DNA of 64,000 nucleotides from contig NC_066579.1 in NCBI RefSeq assembly GCF_024323335.1, positions 2,080,501-2,144,500 of the forward strand, read 5' to 3'. This DNA is from Lathyrus oleraceus (taxonomy: Eukaryota; Streptophyta; Magnoliopsida; Fabales; Fabaceae). The stretch's first letter is position 1. Every line of letters begins with the position of its first letter. The notes under the pieces are model-generated. The model searched no databases, was not told the DNA's origin, and saw nothing but the letters and a program-made list of their open reading frames with translations. Below are positions 12,013-22,760 of this stretch, piece after piece. Both the position numbers and the translations under genes were made by a program.

Positions 12013-13907
12013 ATGAGTTTTGTTTTTCGAGGAGCAAGAGGTGATATAGAAAATGGGTTTCCAGGATTTATGCCTGCGAGGTGTGCATTGGTATGTACTG
12101 CCTGCATCAATTATTATTTGCATAAATGTGTTATTATATCTAAAAAATTTGATGCTTTATTGTTTCTTTGATTTATGTTTAATGAATAAAGTGTTGTTTT
12201 GTACTGATTTCAATCTTTTCTTCAGGGTGTTCATGCAGCACGTCCTAGTAATTCCAACTCACTCACTTTTCTCGTAACAGGTATGTCTTCAAATTAAGTT
12301 TCTTTTATAATTTGTTGTGTAGATAATTTGCATTTTTATATTTTCTCCAATGTTCCATTCACAACTTAATCCGTATATATTTCAGTTCTCCTGTTATTCA
12401 TGATACTGAACTCCCACCAGATGTCACCAAATTTTCTGGTAAGGTCTTATGTATCTAAACAAAGCATATAAATTTCATCTAAAAAAATATGAACTTGTTA
12501 ATATCGTTTATGATTTATGAGGTTTTCTGTTTGTAGCTCTGGCTAGTGCTTGGTGTTTTTTTGATGGCTACAATGCTAAGGATGTATGCGACATGTCAAC
12601 AGCTTCAAGCCCAGGCCCAAGCTCATGCAGCAGCAGCCAGTGGCCTTCTTGGCCACACAGAACTACGGTTGCATATGCCTCCATCGATAGCACTTGCAAG
12701 CCGAGGGCGTCTGCAGGGTCTCAGACTTCAGCTGGCACTTCTTGATCGGGAGTTTGATGATCTAGGTTTGTTTGTTCTTTTCATAGTATAAATTCTTACT
12801 CTGTTTCACAATAAATTTTTTACAACCTTTTGAAATTAAAAAATATTGTAGTTAATTTATGTGTTCACTACTCTTCAGGTGTATTATATAATAATATTCC
12901 TAATTCGTTTTATTTTTCCTTTTCCAATTTTAGATTATGAAACTTTAAGAGCTCTGGATTCGGATAATGTTTCTACTGCACCTTCTATGACTGAAGAAGA
13001 GATAAATGCTCTTCCAGTTCACAAATACAGGTTTTCTGTTCCCCAAAAGTAAGTGATCAGTCCGATCAGTTGTTATATATTCCCTTAAATTATTGTATGC
13101 TTAAACTATTCAATGACTTTTTACCATTCGAAATTATTTAATTTAATGCATTGATATAGATTAATGTTACATATACTTTTAAATTATATGAAAATAAGAT
13201 CCCATTTGAATATTTGATGCAACTAATGAAGACAATGGGGAGCTTCTACCTATAATTAACAGTTGGTAAAATAAAATGCATGATAATGCATTTTTATATG
13301 GGTTTATATTAATAGTGTAGGAATGCTAAAGTATTACAGAAGCCAAGTTGCCAACATGTATGCACGCACACACACTTTTACTACTTTATTCATAAATTTA
13401 TGAAGTCTACTTTATTCGATTTTCTTGGAAATTTCCTGGTGGTACAGGAAAGAGATGACAATCCTTTAATGGATATTACATGATGAGTTAAAAATAAATA
13501 GCACATTTATCATTGTTGGGCTTGGGACTTTGAAAATCTATGCCATTATATTATTTTCTTGAATATCTTTTTATCATTTTTATAGACCATTATGGCTATA
13601 TATAGACCACCATCTCTGACATTGTCTGGTGAATTTTCCACCAGTTGATGTTCCCATAAGGGAGATAAATAGCAAAATGATGAGTATACAACATCGATTA
13701 TTTTCCTTACTATCAAATTACTATATTTTCATTTGGAGTGACGGCAGGTTTGCATGATTAATTTCTTTTTGTTTCTAGCAGAAAACGCAGGATAATTCAA
13801 AGGCGACTGGAAACTCAAAAGCCTCAGATGATGATCTCACCTGCAGTGTATGCTTGGAGCAGGTTAATGTTGGAGATGTACTTCGTAGCTTGCCATGCCT
13901 GCATCAG
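12013..13907 (+). pseudogene. SDIR1: Captured SDIR1-like RING E3 ubiquitin ligase fragment, exons with introns
   Basis: Six exons with GT-AG borders can be placed: 12013-12090 (start MSFVFRGARGD), 12226-12280, 12386-12438, 12537-12765, 12934-13048 and 13779-13907. Together they read like plant SDIR1 (salt- and drought-induced RING finger 1), an ER-membrane E3 ligase in abscisic acid and stress signalling. Visible are two hydrophobic segments (FLVTVLLLFMIL; LWLVLGVFLMA), the conserved ATCQQLQAQAQAHAAAASG block, REFDDLDYETLRALDSDNVS, and the first half of the RING (CSVCLEQ ... LPCLHQ). The last exon with the remaining zinc ligands is missing: after 13907 only intron-like sequence leads to the transposon end. 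No frame-breaking change was noticed in the exons, so capture may be recent or the transcript may be under constraint. Without a full RING it is unlikely to act as a ligase. Confidence 0.9.
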
Positions 13908-14500
13908 GTGTGTTTAGCTGGTCTGCATTGTTACATTTTAGCAAATAGTTTGTTTTCTATTTGTTTGATGATATATCCTGCCAGTTCACTTAGTCATCTC
14001 AGCTAATGTTCATCTAAGTCACTAATATATGCAAGAAGTCAAATCATGTATTTTGTGTGCGTTGACACTCATTCTGAATTCCGGAGTGTTGGCACCTAGA
14101 TTTTACCAAGGGTGGAAAAATGCACGTGCTCTCTTGCGCCCACACACACTTAAAAGCCAATAGTCACTTTGAACTTAATAGAAAGAAGATCAAGCTTTTT
14201 ATGTCATGTTTTAATCTTCATTTCTGTTATAAAATTTTAATGAAAAAAGTGTAGTTGAAATCCTTTAAAATTTTAGCTACAGTTGAAATTGGATGTGCAA
14301 GATATTGACTTTTTGTTAGCATTGCCTTTGTTTTGAAAAGTATTTTTCTTTGGATGTTCCATCACGAGCTTGAGTTTATCATTGAGAAAATGCATCTTTG
14401 ATGTAGTTGAACATTTATTGTGGAATATTCTCCAGTTTTAAATTTATAAACTGATTTTAGTAGTTAGGTATGTTGAAAACCTTTTATATTCTCCCCCACC
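13908..14500 (+). other. Intron-like sequence after the captured exons
   Basis: AT-rich sequence begins with a donor (GTGTGTTT) after the CLHQ codons. No further exon, RING second half or poly(A) signal was identified before the subterminal repeats begin near 14520. Confidence 0.5.
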
Positions 14501-14519
14501 CCAAAAGCTTCAAAAAATT

Positions 14520-14968
14520 TCTTATACCTTAGACAGTACAAAAGCGTTGTCTAAGGGGGGGATTAGAAAGCGCTTTAGGCAAAAGCTCTGTCTAAGGGGG
14601 GGGGGGGGGGGGGGGGGGGGGGGCTTAGACAGCGCTTTTTGAAAAGCGCTGTCTAAGGTATACCTAAAAAAATTAAAATAGGAGGGTCTTAGAAAGCGCT
14701 TTTGGCCAAAGCGCTGTCTAAGGGGGTGGGGCTTAGACAGCGCTTTTCAAAAGCGCTTTCTAAGGTATACCTAAAAAATTTAAAATAAGAGGGTCTTATA
14801 AAGCACTTTTGGCCAAAGCGCTGTCTAAGGGGGGGGGGGGGCTTAGACAGCGCTTTTAAGATTTAAAAAAGCGCTGTCTAAACCTTTAGCAGCGGAGGTT
14901 TAGACAGCGCTTTAAAGCGCTGTCTAAGGCTAAAAAAAGCGCTGTCTAAGGTCTTGTTTGTTGTAGTG
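14520..14968. repeat. Right subterminal repeats and inverted end of the CACTA element
   Basis: About ten copies of AGCGCTGTCTAAG or its complement occur, some separated by expanded G runs (14596-14623, 14829-14841). The stretch ends at the inverted terminal sequence, with TAGTG at 14964-14968. Confidence 0.9.
14596..14623 (+). repeat. 28-base guanine homopolymer
   Basis: An uninterrupted run of 28 G between a GTCTAA and a CTTAGACAGCGC half. Sister repeats in the same element have 6-8 G, and one has 13 (14829-14841). The run length is prone to slippage and to sequencing error. Confidence 0.9.
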
Positions 14969-14971
14969 CCT

Positions 14972-15135
14972 CGTGGGGTTGAATCACCTTCTCCTCTTGT
15001 TTCAACAACCTGGCTAATTCTTCCGGCAGTTCACAATCTTCTTCGCCTTCTTCTTCGGCATGATAGATCGGATTGTCGAAGTCATATGAGGGTGTAACAG
15101 GATTGTTATCAATGAGATCCGGAGAATGATCGCAT
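14972..15135 (-). pseudogene. pol: Ogre-A pol, N-terminal exon fragment
   Basis: On the minus strand the frame opens right after a splice acceptor (CATTCATGCAG before 15135) and reads an acidic stretch with HAEEEGEEDCELPEELARL up to the CACTA insertion. It corresponds in position and character to the start of pol in Ogre-B (40891 onward; VFEAEEDN). It continues in frame at 11052 once the CACTA element and one CCT copy are discounted. It links the protease to the reverse transcriptase and has no enzymatic motif of its own. Confidence 0.8.
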
Positions 15136-15609
15136 CTGCATGAATGTTGATTCATGCATTGCTTTAGAGCCGGAACGAAGCAAATTAAAAGGAAAATGAA
15201 GACAAACATTGCCATTTTTATTTTTTTTATTAAACTGCAAAAATAAATGAAAAACAGGGAACACCGCTTTTAATGTAAAAAAAACATCCTTTTATTGATG
15301 ATGCAATCATTGCAAAATGAAACACATGAGGTGGCCCTTACAATGAACCATTACGTTTTGGGCAAAACGTATGGCTTTCATGCAGACAGAATTGAAAAAA
15401 AGAAATATTACTCTTCACGCAGAGTGACAGTGATGATCTTTTCGGCCTTCCAGTTCTGGATCTCCTTCCCTGGTACGCACGGTTTTATCCACGAGTCCAG
15501 CTCCCAGTCACTGTCAGTCCCCTCACCCACCGCACAGACATGATCTGGATCTAGCATTCCAGCACTGGTGAACGTGAACGGCTGACGACGTCCTCTGCTC
15601 TATCCAGAC
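15136..15609 (-). other. Predicted Ogre-A intron between protease and pol
   Basis: On the minus strand the donor GTCTGG starts at 15609 and the acceptor TTCATGCAG ends at 15136, giving 474 bases. Removing them skips the gag-pro stop at 15600-15602 and joins gag-pro to pol in frame. Ogre-B allows the same junction with the same codon phase. Spliced introns at this place are reported for Ogre elements; the exact sites here are my inference. Confidence 0.7.
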
Positions 15610-18600
15610 GAGCCTCGGCCCGGCTGATAACCAACCCCAAACTTGTCTTCCTTTGCCGCGATGTTTATCATTCTTCCCCAACCTGGGGCTTCTCCACTCT
15701 TCACCACCTCAGCGGCCTGTTTGTAAGAAGAAATGGACGGCTTCTTCTCTTCTTTAGCAAAGATGGCATTCTCCACCTTGACGGTTTCGAACGCCTGGCT
15801 TGGTGTTTCCCATATTTCACCATCCATTTCTACATACTTGAACGATGACAAGTGGCTGACAAAGATGTCCTCCTCCCCGCAAACTGTTACGACCTGCCCG
15901 TCCCAGATATACTTTAATTTCTGGTGCAAAGTCGAAGTCACTGCCCCAGCAGCGTGTATCCATGGTCGACCCAACAAGCAACTGTATGCCGGCTGAATAT
16001 CCATGACATAAAACACAGACTTAAACACCTCGGGCCCGATCTTCACAGGGAGCTCCACTTCCCCAAACACAGCCCTTTTAGAGCCATCAAATGCTCTAAC
16101 TACCAGGTCAGTGGGCCTTAACACTACTCCTTCGCAATCCAGCTTTGCTAGAGCCTTCTTTGGCAACACATTGAGTGACGAGCCGGTATCCACCAAAACG
16201 TGCGAGAGCACTGCTCCTTTACACTCCATTGAGATGTGTAATGCCTTATTATGATTACGCCCGTCTACAGTAAGATCAAGATCAGTGAAACCCAGCCCAT
16301 GGCTGGCATTGACATTAGACACCACTGTCTCTAGCTGATTGATCGTTATCTCCTGCGGGACATAGGCTCTCTTTAATATTTTCAACAAAGCCTCTTTATG
16401 CCCTTCGGAGCTTAACATCAATGATAGGATTGAAATCTTAGACGGAGTCTGTTGCAGATGGTCAACAAGCTTATACTCAGACTTCTTGATGATCCTCAGA
16501 AACTCCTCGGCTTCATCATTAAGTTCTTTTTCCGACCCAATAGGCGCCGGTGTCGCTACAGGAGTACCCTCACTCACCATCTGCTTCCCTCTTGCCCTGG
16601 CTAAAGCCTCGACCTTATCTTTCTTTTCTTTTTCTGCCTCCCCACTCCTCAACGTGTCGGGCACAAACAACCTTCCGCTGCGAGTGAAACCACTAGGTCC
16701 GGCATTATCCACCTTTGAAACGGTGGTTTCACCTGCAGCCTGTTCCTCCTGCTTCTCTCTATTGCAAAATACCTCCCCACCATAATCCCACGGCACATCA
16801 TCATCGTTTTCATATGGAATGGGCCCCGGTACCGTGATGGTAACGGGAGCTGCATCTGCCAGTGCTGACAAGTCGATCGGATCAAAATAGATGGTTATAG
16901 TAGAAACGTCCTCCCTCTCCAAACCAATTTTCTCAAACTTGAGACTACCATCATCCATCATCCTCTGGACATCCTCCCTCAATAAAACACACCCATTGGT
17001 AGTGACAGTGCAAGCAACACAATGATCATCGCAACCCGGAAAGACCCCATTCCTCAAGAACTGTCTCTTGACCTCAGCCAATGGAGTCCTTAACTGATCC
17101 ACGTTCATCAGCCCAGTTCTCCTCTTACCCTCCAAAATTGCATTCACCCCCATCTGACCATGCGTCGGCATGGGATTAGCATTAACATTTGGAGATGGAG
17201 CAAAATTGATGGCCTTGGAGTCTACCAGATCTTGGACCACATGTTTGAAAGCTTTACAATTCTCCACATTGTGTCCAGGGGCACCAGAATGGAATTCGCA
17301 CTTGGTGTTCTCATCATAGTTTGCAGGCCTCTGATCCGGTCTCAACGGAGCCAATGTTCTCAACTGAACCAACCCCAGATCTTTCAACTTCTTCAGCAGA
17401 AATGAATATGTCACAGGCGGCCTATCAAAATAATGATCAGTCATTCTCCCTCTCACTTGATACCCGACCCGTTGTGTTCTCTGTTGAAACGGTTGTCGTT
17501 GCTGTGACTGTTGTTGTTGTTGTTGTTGTTGTGCAGGTTGATTATCAGCAGGAATTGTTACTGCAGTTGTGTGCTAGTAGTAACGATCCCTACCATGTCC
17601 TCTCTGGGCATACACAACACTCGTGTCACCCTCCTTCTTACGCTGACCATTACCAAATGGCTTCTTCGACCCAGAAGACGAAGCACTACCCTGTATCTTC
17701 CCCATCTTCAGCCAGCTTTCAATTCTCTCCCCTGCCACCACAATGTCTGTAAAACCAGTGACGGGACAACCCACCATTCTCTAAGCAAAAGTCCCCTGAA
17801 AGGTACCCATGAACAGATCAGACATCTCTTGATCCACCAACGGTGGTTGTACTCTGGAAGCCAACTCCCTCCACCTTTGTGCATATTCTTTAAACCCCTC
17901 ATTCGGCTTCTGAGACATACCCTGCAGCTGGGTACGGCTAGGAGCCATGTCAGCATTGAACTGGTACTGCTTAAAGAAAGCTTCCCCCAAATCCTGCCAG
18001 CTTTTGATATCCGATGATCTCAACTTGGTATACCACTCCAGAGACCCACCAGACAGGCTGTCCTGGAAGAAGTACATCCAGAGCTTCTGATCCATAGTAT
18101 AGGCAGATATTTTTTGGACAAAAGCCTTGAGATGAGTTTCTGGGCAAGAACTCCCATTATATTTATCAAACATGGGCACTTTAAACTTCTGTGGGATCAC
18201 AATCCCCTCAACCAGCCCCATATTCGTCATGTTGATAGCCCCAGGAGTAGCATGGCTTTCCAGAGCCCTGATCTTCTCTGCTAGTACCTAAATCTCTTTG
18301 TTTGGTGGCTGAATACCGTACTGACCAAACTGTTCATTCAGCACCGAGAACTGATCTTCTTCTTTATCCTCCATGGCCCCAAAGAAAGGAGGAAACTGAT
18401 TATCCTTCAGATTGCCTGCAGGACCTAGCCCTCCGCCTGCAGCAAAACCAAAACCTCCACCGTTGTTGATCACTACACCAGCAGTAGTTGCCTTCCTTCT
18501 GGGATCACCACCATCCCTAGAACCACCAAGACCATTGTTGGAAACACCCTCTAGATTATTACCACTGTTGGCAGCAGAAGCCCGCTCAAGCTTCTCCACT

Positions 18601-18704
18601 TTCTCAACAAGTGCCTTATGCCCCAAGGCGAACCCTTGCATGACGTTGATCAACTCTCCCATCTTCTTTTTCAACTCGAGAATATCTGCGTTGGGTAAAT
18701 CCAT
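15600..18704 (-). pseudogene. gag-pro: Ogre-A gag-protease polyprotein with in-frame stops
   Basis: One reading frame runs throughout, with TAG stops at 18288-18290, 17781-17783 and 17574-17576. The capsid part (about 18230-17790) contains YFFQDSLSGGSLEWY and GMSQKPNEGFKEYAQRWREL, typical of retrotransposon Gag. A glutamine run lies near 17535-17510. A zinc-knuckle-like C-x-F-H-S-G-A-P-G-H-x(4)-C follows near 17310-17265. The aspartic protease has the active-site motif LVDTGSSLNVLP near 16210-16155 and LLGRPWIHAAGAV downstream. Gag forms the particle and the protease cleaves the polyproteins. The first ATG in frame is at 18704. Similarity to Ogre-B continues a little upstream (HRYPTRRNKSK against HRYYTRVNSAR), so the true amino end may come from an upstream exon. 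Confidence 0.92.
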
Positions 18705-19241
18705 CAGTTTGGATTTGTTGCGCCTGGTAGGGTATCTGTGCGGACGTGCTACGTGTAAAGGAATGATTCTATGTGCGCGAGCAATGATTCCTGAAACAAC
18801 CAAACACGTTAGAAACCGACACTTGCAAAATAGAAGACAAGTTATTATGATTCATGCATGAATGCAATGCCTATCCACATGAGAGACACTCTGTCTTTCG
18901 ATCCTGGTTTCATCGAGACAGATAATAATCCGACAGCAACATTCTGACATCAATCACCGGGTTTCACCATACAGATCAGAGAGTTATGACTTAGAAAAGA
19001 TATCACCTGACCATGTGTGTGTTATGTGAGTGTGCACAGAAAAGCAAATAAAGCTTGAAGATCAATCATTGAATGACAATAACCACTGTATATCAAAAGT
19101 GCACAACACGTGCAAGAGTCATACATCAGGCTTGATACAAATCAAGTTTACAATTCTCCAGAATCAGAAAGAAAATACAAGCAAGTGAATTCCGTCAACA
19201 TGCCTGACGGTAATCCACACATGATAACACTGCAATAGAAG
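18705..19241 (-). other. Spacer between ORF1 and gag in Ogre-A
   Basis: No complete reading frame. On the minus strand a pyrimidine-rich tract followed by CAG (GGTTGTTTCAG, about 18793-18803) lies just before the gag-like HRYPTR segment and looks like a 3' splice site. The rest is AT-rich and unremarkable. Confidence 0.45.
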
Positions 19242-20963
19242 CTATACTGAAGAAGGTCCCACATAAGGATCTGCATCATCAACCATCCTGGTAAACTTCA
19301 CGGCAAACCTGAGCTCAGTGTTCTCCTGCTGAAGTCTTCCCACCTCCTTCTGATGAATCTTCATCTGTCGGAAATAATGATCCCTCTCAGCCAGATAATG
19401 ATCTCTCTCGGCCATAATCTTCGCTTGCTCTCCTTCCTTAACCTTCAACTTTGCTTCCCAGTCTACGGTAAGGACTTTGGCTCTAGCTTCCCTCTGAGTC
19501 TTCACAAGGATTTGTCTTCTCTTCTCATCTTCAATGACCTTCAAAGCTCTAGCCAACTTCTCCTTGGTAATGTCGTGCTCCTTTGTAGATGATTCTAAAG
19601 CTTGGCTGATCTTGCAATAATAAGCGGTGTCTATCTCAAAACGCTTCACCACAAGAGCATGTCTCTTAGCCTGGTCTTCTGTTTTCCCCTTGATTTCCTG
19701 ATTAGCCATTTGAATTCTAGCAACACTCATCTCCAACTCAGTCTTCTCTGCTTGCAGCTGATCCCTCTCCCTTTTCATCTCCAGGAACTCTTCCATACTG
19801 ATATAAGAACATGGCCCCTCAATCAAAGGATACCAAGGATCACCCCCAGAAAATGGTAGATGCGTGAGCTCAATCCTCTTTCTGAGCCAATCATCAAACG
19901 GAGGAAAAGACCTACTATTAACCCTACCAAAAGGAACCTTTCCCTTCCTCTGAATGTCGCGCCATGCATCAGACACTTGCCTCAACAATGTCTGATTACC
20001 CTCAGCCGGGAAGTAGAAAGACTCCTGAATCTCACGCTCAAGGGGAGGAACCTCCATAGCAAACCCCATTTGTCTCTTAAGAAGCACCGGGTTGTAATTA
20101 ATACAACATTGAACTCCTATAAGAGGCACATTGGGAAAACTCCCGCAACTGTAAATGAAGTCTCGTCCAGCCATACCATTGTGAGTCCAAGCTATGTCCT
20201 TGGCTCGCAAACCCATCAACTTGATTGACCATTTGGCAGTATGATCCAGAAAGACAAAGGCACCTCTGGAAGGCAAATATCCCATGAACCATTTGTATAA
20301 CAACTGAGCACAACATCTAATCAATCCCCCACGCCGCTTCTCATTTCGATTATGGACCGAGTAATAAACTTCCCCAACCAAAGTAGGAATAGGATTCCTC
20401 TGCACAAACACTCGGATGGCGTTAATGTCTACAAAGTTCTTCTGATTAGGGAACAAGATGATTCCATAAATGCTCACAGCAAGCAGAGCACGGACATCCT
20501 TCCAATCACCCAAAACAGCATGCTCCTTGGCTTTAGCCTCCAAGAAACTCAGATGAAAACCGGGCAACCTTCCCTTCTCCTTCAAACCTCCCTTAGTCAC
20601 TTCGGGGCTCAAATAAAGAGCACGAGAGATCTCACCAACATCGGGTTCTTCCTTAGTAGCATAGAAAGGAACCTAGTTTCTGATCTGAATACCCAGGATA
20701 CTTGCATAGTCCTCCAACAAAGGTCCCAACAAGTAATCTGGGAAGACAAAGCATCTCAAACCAGGATCACAAAACTGGAGAAAAGTGTGGATGGCACTCC
20801 TATCCCCATCTGTAAGCCTGAAAACCATCTTCAAAATACCACCATAAGTCTCACGAAACATCCCCACACGGTCAGGCGTAATCAATGATATCATATCTTT
20901 CAGCACACCAATCTCTAGATCAAAGAAACTGTAGACAACATCGTCTTTCAAGCCAGTCCTCAT
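19242..20963 (-). pseudogene. Ogre-A ORF1 protein, one premature stop
   Basis: This is the extra protein encoded before gag, a defining Ogre feature of unknown function. The frame is open except for TAG at 20673-20675, where Ogre-B has a glutamine. Shared with Ogre-B ORF1 are IYGIILFPNQKNFVDINAIR (IYGLVLFPNFDKFVDMNAIR there), LLYKWF, the CGSFPNVPLIG block and the YNPVLLKRQMGF block. From memory such proteins fall in a plant-specific domain of unknown function (DUF7745-like). The C-terminal 190 or so residues are strongly charged and heptad-like (coiled coil predicted), with the small duplication AERDHYLAERDHYF; this tail is much longer than in Ogre-B. The first ATG in the frame is at 20963; the open frame itself begins at 20999. 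Confidence 0.82.
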
Positions 20964-21987
20964 ATCTGGAACAAAGAAGTCTCTCGACCAGGATCTCAAT
21001 CAAGAATGTCCCCTGCATATGGATAAACATGAGTTATATGCGGATAAATGCAAAATGTGAATGATGCAGATGCATGAATGCAATGCACTGTGCCATCCTC
21101 CAAGTCATCTGAATATCAACTGTACTGGATTCCGGTCTCTGAACGGATCACAGCCATCTGAGGACCTGAGTAGCCATAACTCCAACCCGGGGTTCCGAAA
21201 TAAACGGGACCAAAGGATATATCACCATCATCACAGGAAAGCCACTGATCTGATAACAACAAGATCCTCTGAACAAGCAACCCCAAATTCAACCCGGGGA
21301 TCCGAAATAAATGGAACCCGCTGATAAATACCACGGACAGAACTCCGGCGTCTCAGAAATAAATATCCATAAATCCGACTGAACCAGAATCACCATCAAA
21401 TAGTCACCAACAGAACTTGTGCTGTAAGAATCAACCATCCCCTCACAGGTGAATTCTAATAAGGTCATCCTAAGGCGGATAATGGTTTCGACAATCGGAC
21501 AAGATACTCAACGGGTTTGCCCTTTCGGGTGTGCCGTTGCAGCTCTCATAAGATCATCTAAACCAAAGATCCGGGAAAGAACGATCACCGAAGTCAACAG
21601 CTCAAAAGAGGTAACCCAACCATAGTGGATACTCCACAAGGGTGAGCTCTCTCAAAAGAACCTCGTCCGGCTGTGGTATGTCACGTTGCCAAAAACATGT
21701 TGACCTAACATGAGAGGCAACATGAGACCACGCTAATCCTAGGTGTATACTCGGGCCTGGGTTTTAGCCCCACTCAGAACACCCACCCCAAATCATAGGA
21801 ACCAAACCTGTCCAAAATCCAGCACAGTGATAATATGATGCATGCAAACATATATGCAAATATATACAATCACAGTATAATAATCACAAATGCAATAAAT
21901 AAAGCAATACAAGCAACCAAAACTACCCTAAAGAGCGCTAGGATTGACTCGCTTAGGGAAAATGGACCAGCAAAAGGTCAACTTTAT
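20964..21987 (-). other. Untranslated leader of Ogre-A
   Basis: About 1 kb between the primer site and ORF1 without a convincing gene. It holds repeated segments around 'ccgaaataaa' (about 21195, 21300 and 21355) and CAT-rich sequence near 21030-21090 like that before ORF1 in Ogre-B (35465-35510). Packaging and dimerisation signals would be expected in such a leader, but none is identified here. Confidence 0.6.
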
Positions 21988-22006
21988 GTCCCCAGTGGAG
22001 TCGCCA
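21988..22006 (-). other. Primer-binding site of Ogre-A
   Basis: On the minus strand TGGCGACTCCACTGGGGAC starts two bases after the LTR end (GCGACA, 22009). It is the Ogre-type site, reported as complementary to the 3' end of an arginine tRNA. It differs from the Ogre-B site at three of 19 positions. Confidence 0.88.
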
Positions 22007-22539
22007 GCTGTCGCAACGCGAAAAACAACCGGTGGAAAAGAAACATGTTTACAAAGCTGCCATCGACACTATTCATCCTATGACGGAAAGGGAGCGCAGG
22101 ACTAACCTAAGAAAGGGAAAATGAACGGTCTTACGACCAGAGATTGCAAGGTACGGGAGTCGGTTACGCAAGGGGAAGGTATTAGCACCCCTCACGTCCT
22201 TCGTACTCGACGGGATCCACGCTCAAAAGAATAGGAAAAGGTTGCTAATAAACTGCTCAAAGAAATGCATGCACTGGAATAATAAAACAGGTGAAGGAAG
22301 ATGGAGGAAGGGGACTCGGCAGGATGTCGCATCCTGGGCCTATGTAGTTTGTCAGAAACAAACATCAGAGTCAACGTAGTTCGGGGAAATGGGGAACATG
22401 CTCGCTAGGATATCGCATCCCATGCCTACGTATCTTCTCTATCCAAAGTAAGAATCAGAGCACTCGTAGCTCGGCTAACGCACGCCGAAACAAAACACTG
22501 AAAAGAGACGCTGAGACGTCAAAAGAAACACTCAACATG

Positions 22540-22760
22540 AAACAGAATGCCAATCCATGGACTTATATCCGACTCCAAACAAAACCCACACAAAAGGAAA
22601 CAGAACGCCAATACATGGACTTACATCCGACTCCAAGCAAAACCCACACAACCGGAAACAGAATGCCAATACATGGACTTACATCCGACTCCAAACAATA
22701 ACAAATAAACAGGAAACAGAATGTCAATCCATGGACTTACATCCAACTCCAAACAATAAC
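22540..22760. repeat. About 60-bp tandem repeat, four units
   Basis: Copies of 'atggacttacatccgactcc' followed by 'aggaaacagaa' recur at 22556, 22614, 22672 and 22732 with small differences. In the truncated left LTR only the last two units remain (892 and 952), because the break at 886 lies inside this array. Confidence 0.85.

Larger units (their letters stand above)
11056..14968. mobile_element. Non-autonomous CACTA (En/Spm-like) transposon carrying host exons
   Basis: The left end is CACTACGCCAAAAAGG and the inverted right end is CACTACAACAAACAAGACC. The ends are bordered by CCT duplications and followed by dense subterminal repeats of AGCGCTGTCTAAG in both orientations (11085-11430 and 14520-14960), where transposase is expected to bind. 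The 3913-bp element holds no transposase reading frame, so it would need a transposase made elsewhere. Its interior (about 11460-14500) holds spliced-gene sequence with clear exon borders, including SDIR1-type exons. It sits inside Ogre-A pol and is therefore younger than Ogre-A. Confidence 0.93.

Noticed and set aside
11056..14968. A functional SDIR1 host gene at this locus
   Set aside because: The gene lacks its last exon and the second half of the RING, and is bounded by transposon ends.
11056..14968. CACTA transposase gene
   Set aside because: No reading frame in the element resembles TNPD/TNPA-type proteins; all recognisable exons are host-derived.
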